54,638 nt of DNA from Nitrospira sp. (lineage in GTDB: Bacteria; Nitrospirota; Nitrospiria; Nitrospirales; Nitrospiraceae), in assembly GCA_003135435.1 (NCBI GenBank), contig PLBR01000088.1, positions 1-54,638 of the forward strand. Direction: 5' to 3'. Each line of letters starts with the position of its first letter. Position 1 is the first letter of the stretch. The translations under genes were made by a program, and so were the position numbers. The notes beneath the pieces were generated by a model, which had not been told where the DNA came from, did no database searches, and saw only the letters and a list, made by a program, of their open reading frames with translations. Below, in pieces: positions 1 to 9,328 of this stretch.

Positions 1-553
1 CGGCCGGTGGCAAGGTGGTGGCGGCGATGGCGTTGAACAACCGTGCGCCGTCCAAATGCATCGGGATGCCATGGGTGGCAGCCACCGCGCGAATCCGTTC
101 AATCGTCGCCAGCGGATAAATTGTTCCGCCGCCGCTGTTATGGGTGTTCTCTAGACAGATCAGCGCTGTTTGAATCGTATGCGGGTCTTTGGGGCGGATG
201 GCCGCCTCAACCTGCTCGGCTGAGATGAGCCCCCGGTTTCCCACGACCCAATGGAGTTGGACTCCTGCCAGCGCCCCGGCGGCGCCCTGCTCGTAGCGCA
301 CGATGTGCGCCTTGCTCTCGACAATGACTTCTTGGCCCGGTTGCGTGTGGAGGCGAATGGCGAGTTGATTCCCCATTGTGCCGGACGGCACGAAGAGTGC
401 GGCCTTTTTTCCAAACATCGCGGCCGCCATCTCTTGGAGGCGATTCACGGTGGGATCTTCGCCATAGACATCGTCTCCCACCTCCGCACAGGCCATAGCT
501 TTTCGCATGGCGTCGGTGGGTTTCGTGACTGTATCGCTGCGCAGGTCGATCAT
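1..553 (-). CDS. ltaE: Low-specificity L-threonine aldolase, partial (C-terminus outside window)
   Basis: Reverse-strand translation reads [41 protein letters not shown]...[19 protein letters not shown], typical threonine aldolase; not in the ORF track because it has no stop in the window. Confidence 0.9.
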   Translation of the reverse strand, partial: MIDLRSDTVTKPTDAMRKAMACAEVGDDVYGEDPTVNRLQEMAAAMFGKKAALFVPSGTMGNQLAIRLHTQPGQEVIVESKAHIVRYEQGAAGALAGVQLHWVVGNRGLISAEQVEAAIRPKDPHTIQTALICLENTHNSGGGTIYPLATIERIRAVAATHGIPMHLDGARLFNAIAATTLPPA

Positions 554-651
554 CAAACGTCCGTGGGAATGCCCCAAGATCGTGGGCCTCGCGCATTCTA
601 GCAAATTTTCTCCTTGCGTGGGAGAGTCGGTCACGGCAGGATGCCGCTCGT

Positions 652-1920
652 ATGGCGTGGCTTCGAGACGTGCTCCCCTCGGTGACCGATGCAGAACCGG
701 ACGAAGCCGTCCCGGTGGGCTGGGCGTTCCTCTATTTTTTCTGTCTCCTCTGCGGCTACTACATTCTGCGTCCCGTTCGCGATGAGATGGCGATCGAAGG
801 CGGGGTGCAGCACCTGCCATGGATGATAACCGCCACCTTTGTGACGCTCCTGCTCGTGACGCCGCTCTTCGGGTGGCTCTCCGCCCGCGTGCCGCGGTAT
901 CGGTTGCTCCTGACCGTATATGCATTTTTCGGTCTCAACTTGGTCCTGTTCTTCGTGACGATGATGAGCCACCTGTCTCCTCAGTGGGCCGCCCGCACGT
1001 TCTTCGTATGGCTGTCGGTATTCAATCTGTTCGTCGTGTCGGTGTTCTGGAGTGTCATGGTCGATCTCTTTACTCCCACGCAGGGGGCCCGACTCTTTGG
1101 TGTGATTGCCGCCGGCGGTAGTATCGGCGCGATGGTCGGCCCGCTTCTCACCACGGGGTTGACCTATCTCATGCCGATTCCCGCGCTGCTGCTCATCTCG
1201 GTAGGATTTCTCGTCGCCTGCGGGTTCTGCGTTCATCAGCTGGATCGATGGGCGATGGCGCGACCCTCTCAACAGATCGGTCGGCAGGGTGAACCGATTG
1301 GCGGCAGTATCTGGGCGGGGGTCAGGCTGGCATTCTCGTCGCCCTATCTTCTGGGCATCTGCCTCTATCTGTTCTTCCTCACGACAACCGCGACATTCTT
1401 GTATCTGGAACAAATGAGGCTGGTGAGTGAGCAGATTCCATCCCCGCAAGGGCGCACCCGCCTGTTTGCCCTCATTGACTTGGTCGTCAACGTGCTCACC
1501 TTTCTGATGCAGGTGACTGTGACGAGTCGTGTGATCAGTCGGTTCGGGTTGGTGTCGGCGCTCGTCGTCCTTCCCGTTGCGAGCGCCATCGGGTTTGGCA
1601 TGATCGCTGTCATGCCGTTCCTGGTCGTCTTCATTCTTTTTACTGTCGTGCGGCGCGTCGGTGAATACGCGATTGCCAAGCCGGCTCGCGAAGTCCTGTT
1701 TACCGTGGTGAGTCGGGAGGAAAAATACAAGGCCAAGAACTTTATCGACACGGCGGTCTCTCGCGGGGGCGATGCGACGACAGGGTGGATCGTGAGCGGG
1801 GTGAAGGCGCTGGGTGTCACGGCAGGACAGATGGCATGGGTCCTGGTCCCGCTGGCATTGCTCTGGGGATGGGTGGGGTGGTTCCTGGCACGGCAGGAAG
1901 AGAAGTTGAGGAACAGGTGA
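652..1920 (+). CDS. MFS-type / ATP:ADP-translocase-like membrane transporter
   Basis: 422 aa, about 12 hydrophobic segments, N-terminal '[22 protein letters not shown]' typical of NTP/NDP-exchange-like MFS proteins. Confidence 0.75.
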   Translation: MAWLRDVLPSVTDAEPDEAVPVGWAFLYFFCLLCGYYILRPVRDEMAIEGGVQHLPWMITATFVTLLLVTPLFGWLSARVPRYRLLLTVYAFFGLNLVLFFVTMMSHLSPQWAARTFFVWLSVFNLFVVSVFWSVMVDLFTPTQGARLFGVIAAGGSIGAMVGPLLTTGLTYLMPIPALLLISVGFLVACGFCVHQLDRWAMARPSQQIGRQGEPIGGSIWAGVRLAFSSPYLLGICLYLFFLTTTATFLYLEQMRLVSEQIPSPQGRTRLFALIDLVVNVLTFLMQVTVTSRVISRFGLVSALVVLPVASAIGFGMIAVMPFLVVFILFTVVRRVGEYAIAKPAREVLFTVVSREEKYKAKNFIDTAVSRGGDATTGWIVSGVKALGVTAGQMAWVLVPLALLWGWVGWFLARQEEKLRNR

Positions 1921-2148
1921 CTTGTTTCTGCTTCACTCTCTCCCTCTAGGGTGGCATGGGTACTCCCAACTGCGCGCTATTGACCGAGCACATTCTGATC
2001 GTGCGCGGTCTGCGAGGAAGAAGGATGGTCTGGCTGCCCCTACCCCTGCTTTACGTGTGAAAAACCTGCGTGCTATAGTCGCGAGCAAGTTTTCGAGAGA
2101 GAGTCCTTGGCGAATACGCTTTACGTCTCATGATTCACGGGGGGCATA

Positions 2149-3513
2149 ATGCCTGAAGTTCCTGTTAAGCTCTACCTTGATAAGCTATTGAAAGAATGTC
2201 GTGATGTGGTGCGGCCTCTCGCGCTTTTGTCTGGCCCTGTCAAAGAGAAAGCCTTGCGCGCGATGGCGGATCGATTGGCGGCAGACGAAGAAATAATTCT
2301 GGCGGCGAACAAGAAAGATGTAGATGCGGTCGGCAAGTCTTTCGAGGCCGACGTCATGAAAGACCGGATGAAAGCCGCCGTGGCCCGTCTGCGCATGACG
2401 ACGGATGATATCAAGGAGATGGTCGATCGTCTCCGCATGATCGCAGATCTTCCAGACCCAGTCGGTGCAGTCACCTCACGATGGGAACGGCCGGACGGAT
2501 TGCAAGTCAGCCGTGTCCGCGTCCCGATCGGGGTGATCGGCGTCGTGTCAGAACTGAGCCCGCTCGTTACGGTGGAGTCGATTGCGCTCTGCTTCAAGTC
2601 GGGTAACCTCTGTGTATTTCGTGGCGCGCCGGAGTGGGGTCTGACGCAGCAGGCTATCGGGACCGGACTGCGCGAAGCCGCGGAAGAGAATGGGGTGCCG
2701 ACTGGCGCATGGATCATCATCGAACGTCCAGAAAAAGAGGTGGCGGTCGAGCTGATCCGGTCCGGCAAAAGTCTCGATGCGATTATCCCTCGTGGCGGGG
2801 CCGGCCTCCGCAAAGCCGTAATTGAACAGGCGAAGATGCCGGTGCTCTGCCACGACGGGGGGCTCACGCATATGTACGTGGATGCCGACACCGATATGCC
2901 CATGGCGCAAAACGTGGCGATTAATTCTAAGGTACAGAAGGCCTTGGCGTCGAACTCGCTCGACACGCTGCTCGTGCAACAGGTGATTGGGCGACAGTTC
3001 TTGCCTCCGTTGGTCAACCGCATGCTCGAAGAATTTAAGATCGAGGTGCGGGCCTGCCCGAAGACCATGGTCCTCATGGGGCAAATGGCGATGACCGGAC
3101 ATGCCTCGATCATCCCGGCAAAGGAGGAGGATTGGCACACCCAATTCCAGTCGCCCGTGTTGGCCGTCAAAATGGTTGAGAACATGGACGAGGCGTTGGC
3201 GCACATTGTGGCGCATGGACCCTGTCTCACCGCCGTCATCGCGACCACGAGTTATGAGTCAGCTCTGCGGTTTACGCGCGAAGTGGATGCCAGTGCGGTG
3301 TTCGTCAATGCGTCGTCCAGGCTCAATGCCGGTGATAGCTATGGTATGGGCCTCGATATCGGACTCAGTGGCTCGCGTCTCCATGCCAAGGGCCCGATCG
3401 GGCTTGAGCAATTGACCTGCGAAAAGTATGTCGTCTTCGGCTCGGGGCAGCTGCGCTACCCGCATCCGGTGCCGGAGACGTATTTTGACGCGATTATGCT
3501 CAAGAGGCCGTAG
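2149..3513 (+). CDS. proA: Glutamate-5-semialdehyde dehydrogenase (gamma-glutamyl phosphate reductase)
   Basis: 454 aa; 'PIGVIGVVSELSPLVTVESIALCFKSGN', 'IIPRGGAGLRKAVIEQAKMPVLCH', 'SRLNAGDSYGMGLDIGLSGSRLHAKGPIGLEQLTCEKYV'. Confidence 0.9.
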   Translation: MPEVPVKLYLDKLLKECRDVVRPLALLSGPVKEKALRAMADRLAADEEIILAANKKDVDAVGKSFEADVMKDRMKAAVARLRMTTDDIKEMVDRLRMIADLPDPVGAVTSRWERPDGLQVSRVRVPIGVIGVVSELSPLVTVESIALCFKSGNLCVFRGAPEWGLTQQAIGTGLREAAEENGVPTGAWIIIERPEKEVAVELIRSGKSLDAIIPRGGAGLRKAVIEQAKMPVLCHDGGLTHMYVDADTDMPMAQNVAINSKVQKALASNSLDTLLVQQVIGRQFLPPLVNRMLEEFKIEVRACPKTMVLMGQMAMTGHASIIPAKEEDWHTQFQSPVLAVKMVENMDEALAHIVAHGPCLTAVIATTSYESALRFTREVDASAVFVNASSRLNAGDSYGMGLDIGLSGSRLHAKGPIGLEQLTCEKYVVFGSGQLRYPHPVPETYFDAIMLKRP

Positions 3514-3514
3514 T

Positions 3515-3637
3515 CGCCTGCTGAAAACGCTCTCCAGCTTTGTTCTCAGTTGCTAGAACCACTTGACGTACCCTCACCGCGTACGCCTCGTGGTTCGCAC
3601 TCCTTGCGGCCTCGCTGGAAAACGTTTTGAGCAGGCG
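3515..3637. repeat. Palindromic intergenic element (diverged copy)
   Basis: Terminal inverted repeats CGCCTGCTGAAAACG / CGTTTTGAGCAGGCG; internal CGTACCCTCACCGCGTACG. Confidence 0.7.
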
Positions 3638-3653
3638 TGCCGAGGCTGGATCA

Positions 3654-4838
3654 ATGATCAACGTCGCACTGTTGCCGGCGCTCCATTCGCATTTGGCCTG
3701 GTGGGGTCTCCGGCAGTTCACGTCGGACGAGGCCTACTTTCAGTGGCAGCGGGAGACCCTCTCGCCTGCGGAACTCACAACACTGCATCGGCAGGTGGAG
3801 CAGAAGCGTCGCGGATCGTCTGCCGACGAGGTAGTGTTTTACAATGCCACCACCGATCCACACATCCTGCCGGTTCTCTACAGTCAACGGTATGACTATT
3901 ATCTGGCCATCGGCCTGCGCGTGGCAGCTCGCATCGGTGAGGGCCGCTCAATTCTAGATGTGGGCTGCGGCGTCGGCATCCTCACGACGTTCTACGCGAG
4001 GCAGTATCCTGACAAGACTTTCGTCGGGATCGATCGATCACCTGCCTCAATCGCGCGCGCGCAAGAATACGCGAAGGTACTTGGCCTGACCAACGTGCAG
4101 TTTGAATGCCTCGATCTCGATGAAACGCCTCCCACTTGCTCCTCTGATCTGATCCTCGCCACGCATGCCCTCGTGCAAGCTGAACAGGACCCGGGCATTC
4201 CCAGTCGCTGTTGGAACACCTTCGAGCGTGCCGGCGAGAGCCAGCCGCAAGCAGACTTTGAGCGTCGAACGGGGATCGGTACCAGGCTCGATCGTTTGAG
4301 CGCCCTGCTTTCTGCACAAGGACGCATGGTCGTGTTTGAGAAAACCCGTCAGTTGGCAAGACGAATCCCGCTGCAGCGCGCCTTGGCTGCACGAGATCTT
4401 GGTCTGATCGAGCAGCCGGAATTAATTCGATACCGTCTAGTCGAAGAAATTGCCGACGATGGACCCTTCTATCTGTTGGGGAGGGGAAAGTCGTACCAGC
4501 TTCACTGGGATGAATCCCCGGAGCCAGACGAAGGGGGTCCGTTCGATCGAGCGAAGCTGAAAACTAGTTCAACCGATTCGGACGCGCCGCTCTACGAGAA
4601 CCATTGGCCTTCCGCGCAACGCGTCTGGGAACAGCTGCACGAGAAGCATCTCCTCAAGGAGGCCACGCGCCAGGAGCCAGACGGCCGCCAGTTGCATGTT
4701 GAGCTCGGGCAGGCAGAGGAGGGGGTCTATCTGTATTGCGCTAACACCTTGGATCAACGCCAGTTGGTGATTGTCGAACTAGCCCGCACGGTCATGCTGG
4801 AGGCCTATTATCAGGAGATTGTGAGCGGTGCGCCCTAG
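3654..4838 (+). CDS. Class I SAM-dependent methyltransferase
   Basis: Motif I 'ILDVGCGVGILTTFYARQYPDKTFVGIDRS'; ATG at 3654 preferred over TTG at 3627, which lies in the upstream repeat. Confidence 0.75.
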   Translation: MINVALLPALHSHLAWWGLRQFTSDEAYFQWQRETLSPAELTTLHRQVEQKRRGSSADEVVFYNATTDPHILPVLYSQRYDYYLAIGLRVAARIGEGRSILDVGCGVGILTTFYARQYPDKTFVGIDRSPASIARAQEYAKVLGLTNVQFECLDLDETPPTCSSDLILATHALVQAEQDPGIPSRCWNTFERAGESQPQADFERRTGIGTRLDRLSALLSAQGRMVVFEKTRQLARRIPLQRALAARDLGLIEQPELIRYRLVEEIADDGPFYLLGRGKSYQLHWDESPEPDEGGPFDRAKLKTSSTDSDAPLYENHWPSAQRVWEQLHEKHLLKEATRQEPDGRQLHVELGQAEEGVYLYCANTLDQRQLVIVELARTVMLEAYYQEIVSGAP

Positions 4839-5000
4839 TAGGATGCTGAAAAAGTCGCTCTTCTCACCCGCCCGACCCCGGCGCGCCGAGACGCGCCTTT
4901 TCCCATGCGTCATTCTCGCATCGTTCAGGGCCTCAACGTACCCCAGAGGGTACGCCTTCACTCGCTGCGGCCTTGCTGACAGCCTTTTTGAGCATCCCGC
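4839..5000. repeat. Palindromic intergenic element (core module)
   Basis: TAGGATGCTGAAAAAGTCG ... CCTTTTTGAGCATCCCGC; internal AACGTACCCCAGAGGGTACGC. Confidence 0.85.
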
Positions 5001-5019
5001 AGCAGCAGCGACGGCCTGA

Positions 5020-5427
5020 CTATAGTCCGACCAGCTTTTTGATCTCTGCCCGCAACGTTTCTTGTTGCTCAACCGCCCAGGCATCGAGTCGCGCGAACAA
5101 ATGAGCCAGTGGCCCCGTGAAGGGCGCCACGACGGTATCGAGACGTTCTGCCAACATGCCGTCAGCATCGGCGATGCGAATTTTTTCGTCCGCGATATGT
5201 CGCGACAAGAGTTTCGAAATCATGAGCTGCTGACCCGGTGTCCCCGCGATGGCCCCGAAAATCTTTCCACGGAGTACATCCAGCTCCTCTGGGATTGCGA
5301 CCTTCACGCGCACAGCCTGGGCGGTCGGCCAGGACGCCCGTTGGATCGAATAGTCATAAGAAAATACCTGCTCGCGAGGTTCGCGGTACGGTCCAGTCAC
5401 ATCCGTAATCTTCATCCGAGCATCCAT
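5020..5427 (-). CDS. Hypothetical protein (135 aa)
   Basis: Uninterrupted ORF with plausible amino-acid composition. Confidence 0.55.
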   Translation of the reverse strand: MDARMKITDVTGPYREPREQVFSYDYSIQRASWPTAQAVRVKVAIPEELDVLRGKIFGAIAGTPGQQLMISKLLSRHIADEKIRIADADGMLAERLDTVVAPFTGPLAHLFARLDAWAVEQQETLRAEIKKLVGL

Positions 5428-5451
5428 CGTTATCCCTCATTTCGAATTAGC

Positions 5452-5640
5452 CCACGTTATTCATGACGGTTCGTCGCGAAATCGCGCAGTCGGGTTGTGA
5501 GACGGGCAGGCGGAGCCGCGAAGCCCCGAGGCGTACTTGAACAGTACGTCGAGGGAGCGAGCGGCGAGCCTGCCCGCCGAAGGCTCGTCGCAGCAGCGAA
5601 TCCGCGATTGCAGCAGAAGCGCTCATAAATAATGCGGGCT
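5452..5640. repeat. Second repeat family, imperfect inverted-repeat element
   Basis: Ends pair: TTATTCATGAC vs reverse complement of CTCATAAATAATGCGGGCT; the left end recurs at 54597-54638 (CATAATTCACGACGGTTCGTCGCGAAATCGC). Confidence 0.7.
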
Positions 5641-5827
5641 AGGAGCCTGTCCGCCATTGCCTTCGTGACGAGGCGAAGGAGGTGCGGCCAGATGCGAGAC
5701 CGCAGGCCCGGAAAAACCGGAGGCGTATTCGCTGGAATACGTTGAGGTTTTTTTTCGGGCCGAGCACGAAGCAGATGGTCGCGGATCGTTCGCCGCAGTA
5801 GAACGGTCAATGTCGGACAGGCTCCTA
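5640..5827. mobile_element. MITE-like element with 20-bp terminal inverted repeats
   Basis: TAGGAGCCTGTCCGCCATTG at 5640 and CAATGTCGGACAGGCTCCTA at the other end: inverted 20-mers with one mismatch. Confidence 0.8.
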
Positions 5828-5892
5828 AGTCACATGCCATCACACAAGAAAACGGTTCTCGCCACCTTATTCCTGCCTATCCCCTTTATCTC

Positions 5893-5950
5893 TTCTAACG
5901 TTTGAGTTCAGCGGCCGCCGAAGGCGGTCCGTTTGAACGAAGGGTTGGGC
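5893..5950 (-). other. Integron attC-like recombination site, downstream of the GFA gene
   Basis: Minus strand: GCCCAAC CCTTCGTTCAAACGGACCGCCTTCGGCGGCCGCTGAACTCAAAC GTTAGAA; R''=GCCCAAC (RYYYAAC), R'=GTTAGAA (6/7 to GTTRRRY), foldable arms. Confidence 0.75.
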
Positions 5951-5997
5951 ATCTGATTCTCGCAAGCACAAGATTTGGGTGCCTGAAAGCCAATGTG

Positions 5998-6438
5998 CTA
6001 TTCGGGTACGCTAACGCCCGAGCCACCCATTTCCTTCGGGAGGTCCTTCATCTTCGGCAACCCGTCCTTGATGCGCAGCACCGTCTCCTCATAGTGCACG
6101 TGAACGCCAGCGTTATACGGAAAGTCCGGAATGACTGCGGCATACACATCCGTGAGTCCCGGCCCCATGTTTGGATGCTCGGTGAAGATGTGACCTCCAC
6201 ACGTCTTGCACCATTTGCGATAGCTCTTCGGCGTCTTGTTGTAGGTACCGATGTTGTCCGCTCCCCGGGTAACCTGCACGGCCTCGGTTTTCCACAGAGT
6301 GAAGGCATTGACGGGACCTGCCGACCAGTGCCGACACGACTCGCAATGGCAATAGCCCATCCCGACCGGCTCACCGCTGACCGTGAACTGAACCGCGTCA
6401 CAAAAGCAGCTGCCCTTGTAAGATCTTCCGTTGCTCAT
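5998..6438 (-). CDS. GFA / CENP-V family zinc protein
   Basis: 'GSCFCDAVQFTVSGEPVGMGYCHCESCRHWSAGPVNAFTLW...SYRKWCKTCGGHIFTEHP' Cys pattern. Confidence 0.85.
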   Translation of the reverse strand: MSNGRSYKGSCFCDAVQFTVSGEPVGMGYCHCESCRHWSAGPVNAFTLWKTEAVQVTRGADNIGTYNKTPKSYRKWCKTCGGHIFTEHPNMGPGLTDVYAAVIPDFPYNAGVHVHYEETVLRIKDGLPKMKDLPKEMGGSGVSVPE

Positions 6439-6851
6439 GATGCACCTCCCTGGTGATCCGCCCGGCGACAGGGTCCGGAGTGCGGCTTTTTGCTCAGATT
6501 AACTCTAGCCCGAAACTTCCCGGGTTCTCGGACTCCTAACTATTCGATCTACTGCGGCGTTATCCTTGCCACATAGCGTAGCAGGCTACGCACTCCGATG
6601 GGAGCAAAGCGTACTTCGAAACCCAAAACAAAGACGGAATCGATTCTCGATTTTGCACTTGCCCGCCTGGCCAACAATAAAATCCACCCATCCCACCTCT
6701 GTATAGCGACAGGCCCTGCAGCAGTGTCAAGTCAAGCAATGGCCTCTTTACGATGACCCCAGGAATGACGATGGAAGAACGAGACCCCCTCGTCGCCGAA
6801 TGGGCCGACACCATCCGAGTCGAAGAAGCCCCAACCGCCGCAGCACCAAAA

Positions 6852-6915
6852 ACCTAACGCGAAAACTCAGCGGCTGCGAGCGTAGCGAGCGGTCAGCTGC
6901 AATACTCTGTTAGAC
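6852..6915 (-). other. Integron attC-like recombination site, downstream of the HEPN-like gene
   Basis: Minus strand: GTCTAAC AGAGTATTGCAGCTGACCGCTCGCTACGCTCGCAGCCGCTGAGTTTTCGC GTTAGGT; both core sites match RYYYAAC/GTTRRRY. Confidence 0.8.
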
Positions 6916-6931
6916 CGCACCTCGAGACTGC

Positions 6932-7579
6932 TCATTCATCGGCGTCAAAGTCAAACCTTGGAGCCTTAACACCCATAGACTCCATGAGTTTAACCAACCC
7001 CTTATCCGCCCGCCTTGGCACCATCGCGGGGCCGGCGTTGATTACAAAGCGAGAAACGAGGCCGTAGAAATCAGCCGCGAAGCTATACAGGGTCTCGAAT
7101 TCGGCATGGGATGGGAGAGAATCGAGAGCAGTTTTTGAGTCACTGTGAGCGCCAATCGTGTCACGGAATTCCTTCAGACGATCCAGTGTTCCAGAATGGA
7201 TGCCATAGAAGAGGCCAACTGTCTCTTTGAGATGGGGCTTCGCTTCCATAGGCTCCGCATCGTTCCCGTACTTCTTTCCGAAGGCAAAAAATGCTGATCT
7301 CTGATCAACAGAGAGAGCGGTCGGTGGGAGTGAGCCGATTATTCCAGGAATGGAATTCAGCTCGTTTCGTGTCGATGATTCAAATATCTTGCAGAAGTAG
7401 ATGGCGAGGGATTCTTGGGCTGCCTTTTGGAGATAGCCAATGAACGCGTTGCTGATATCGCTATTCCGAAGCGAGTCAACATTCAATCCGATAATGCGGT
7501 GGATGTCGATATGATCACGAAGCTGGGCGAGTAGCTTTATGAGCTCGATGTTCTTCTTGTCGGTCTTCGTCCCGAGCAT
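6932..7579 (-). CDS. AbiU2/HEPN-like hypothetical protein in a gene-cassette context
   Basis: 215 aa alpha-helical protein with 'FRDTIGAHSD' (R-x5-H). Confidence 0.5.
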   Translation of the reverse strand: MLGTKTDKKNIELIKLLAQLRDHIDIHRIIGLNVDSLRNSDISNAFIGYLQKAAQESLAIYFCKIFESSTRNELNSIPGIIGSLPPTALSVDQRSAFFAFGKKYGNDAEPMEAKPHLKETVGLFYGIHSGTLDRLKEFRDTIGAHSDSKTALDSLPSHAEFETLYSFAADFYGLVSRFVINAGPAMVPRRADKGLVKLMESMGVKAPRFDFDADE

Positions 7580-7617
7580 GATTTGAGCTAGGATTTCGGT
7601 CAGCTAACGACGAATTT

Positions 7618-7708
7618 CATGGGCTGAATGGTTCCCCCACTGCGCCCGTCGAACGAGCACAGCTTTATCGTGCGCGTTCCGGGAGCACAGGGGAACCATC
7701 AGCCCATG
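7618..7708. repeat. Inverted repeat (19-20 bp arms, one bulge)
   Basis: CATGGGCTGAATGGTTCCCC ... GGGGAACCATCAGCCCATG. Confidence 0.8.
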
Positions 7709-8133
7709 ACCGCACTTCCATGATGATGAATCAACAACCACTCATCCCCGATCCGTTCGAAGAGATTTGTGGCTAACACCTTCGCCTGCTGCGGTTCGTC
7801 AGATTGATGGGTGGTGATGTTCTCCACGCAGACGACCCAGGCCATATCGCCGGCCACCTGCACTATCACGTCGGTGAGTTCGAAGGTCATGGAAAAAGTG
7901 TTATTGAAGATCAAGACCCAGGAGTCTCGGACCGCAGGCCAGTCCGACCGCAACGTCCAGCCGGGATGGATGCAGGTCACGTACTCTTGGTGCGCCCAGA
8001 CCTTATCCATCTCACCGATGTCGAGGTTGCCAAACGCGGCATAGAACACGTGGTTCGCTTTGTTCACTTCTTCGATGCGTTGTTCCAGCATGCGCGGCTC
8101 CTCAACTGAAAATTGAGCCGTATCATACTGCAA
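7699..8133 (-). CDS. SnoaL-like / NTF2-fold protein
   Basis: 'DIGEMDKVWAHQEYVTCIHPGW...WVLIFNNTFSMTFELTDV...NLFERIGDEWLLIHHHGS'. Stop codon lies inside the inverted repeat. Confidence 0.75.
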   Translation of the reverse strand: MQYDTAQFSVEEPRMLEQRIEEVNKANHVFYAAFGNLDIGEMDKVWAHQEYVTCIHPGWTLRSDWPAVRDSWVLIFNNTFSMTFELTDVIVQVAGDMAWVVCVENITTHQSDEPQQAKVLATNLFERIGDEWLLIHHHGSAVMG

Positions 8134-8189
8134 TCACGGAGACGAGGGCGAGGGAAGAATGGAGAACGGAAACAGCCAGGCTGTCCAGC

Positions 8190-8308
8190 AATCCGTGAGA
8201 CGTGAAACGTGAAAGGTTCCGGAGAAAGAGTACCCCGCAATCCTACGTTTCACCTTTCACGGCTTACCTTTTACGGCTCTGAGAGCGGCCTTTTTCAGCA
8301 GCCTCCTA
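8190..8308. repeat. Palindromic intergenic element (variant containing the GTGAAACGTGAAAGG / CCTTTCACG module)
   Basis: CGTGAGACGTGAAACGTGAAAGGTT ... CGTTTCACCTTTCACGGC ... GCCTTTTTCAGCAGCCTCC. Confidence 0.65.
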
Positions 8309-9208
8309 TTTCGTGAGCCTGGATGTTTGCCAATCCACGACCCAGACTCCGGTCAAGATCAGCACGATGCCGAGGATATCACTTGTGCCCACTGGTTCTT
8401 TCAACAGCACTGCAGACAGAACGACGGCGGCCACAGGAGTCAGATTGCCAAGGACGGAGGCGCGCGAGGGCCCAATGCCCTTCACGCCGAACAGCCAGGC
8501 CTGTTGCGCAATGGCCGTGGCGAACAGGACCAGATACCCCAGCGCCATCCAGTCCGCCTGCGTCACGGACCCGAGTCCCGCGTCCAGCATCTTGCGATCC
8601 GTCCACAACAGGGGAATTTGGAGGACGGTGGCGACGAGCAGCGTCGTCCAATTGACGGTTAAGGCCGAGTGGCGCTCCATGAGCTGTCGGCTGCCGATAC
8701 TGTAGAGGGCCCAGCTCACCACGCCGAGAAAGACCAGCAGGCTACCCCACAGCGGCTGATCGCCCGCGGCCTGGAACCCCGCCACTGAGACCAGCCCCAC
8801 CCCCGCGAAGGACAGGAGACCGCCCGCCCACACGGCGCGCAGCGGAACATCCCGAATCAACATCGCCGACAACAGCGCGGTCACCACCGGACTCGATCCG
8901 ATGATCACCCCACCCACGGCCCCGCTCACATAGTTGAGCCCCGTGAGAATGAACAGGTGGTTGCCCAACACGCCGAGCCCGAGCAGTCCCAGCATACGTG
9001 CATCCGCCTTGGTCAGCTTGGCCAAGGTGCCTTCCTGCCACCACCACGTGGCCAGGAGGATCGCCAACCCGCCGATGTCCCGCAGGACCGATGCCTCGAC
9101 GGCAGAGAACGACCCGAGGGCCATTTTCTGCGCCACAATTGAGCCGCCCCAGAGGGCTGCCGCGAGAAGGACCGATCCGTAGGCTAGGCCGGTGGAGGGA
9201 GGGGGCAT
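8306..9208 (-). CDS. EamA/DMT family transporter
   Basis: 300 aa, about 10 TM, 'AALWGGSIVAQKMAL', duplicated EamA pattern. Confidence 0.85.
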   Translation of the reverse strand: MPPPSTGLAYGSVLLAAALWGGSIVAQKMALGSFSAVEASVLRDIGGLAILLATWWWQEGTLAKLTKADARMLGLLGLGVLGNHLFILTGLNYVSGAVGGVIIGSSPVVTALLSAMLIRDVPLRAVWAGGLLSFAGVGLVSVAGFQAAGDQPLWGSLLVFLGVVSWALYSIGSRQLMERHSALTVNWTTLLVATVLQIPLLWTDRKMLDAGLGSVTQADWMALGYLVLFATAIAQQAWLFGVKGIGPSRASVLGNLTPVAAVVLSAVLLKEPVGTSDILGIVLILTGVWVVDWQTSRLTK

Positions 9209-9328
9209 GAGATAAGGGGATACCGTCGTTTCCGTCTGCCGTCAAGGAGTATTGTTCGATCAGCCTCGTTTCGCTTGCAGCCTTGCGGCACAACTCCCTT
9301 GAACTTCCTTCTAGCACACAGCACGTTT

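Noticed and set aside
2172-3248. 358-aa antisense ORF over proA
   Set aside because: Shadow frame of a GC-rich conserved gene; no recognisable motifs. The same applies to most antisense ORFs in the track.
5457-5843. 128-aa minus-strand ORF
   Set aside because: Lies entirely within two inverted-repeat elements.
6500-6560. GGATAAC...GTTAGGA as an additional attC
   Set aside because: Core sites deviate and the span is too short to fold as attC.
7618-7708. Possible third attC site
   Set aside because: Arms pair well with a bulge, but there is no RYYYAAC core on the outer side; reported only as an inverted repeat.
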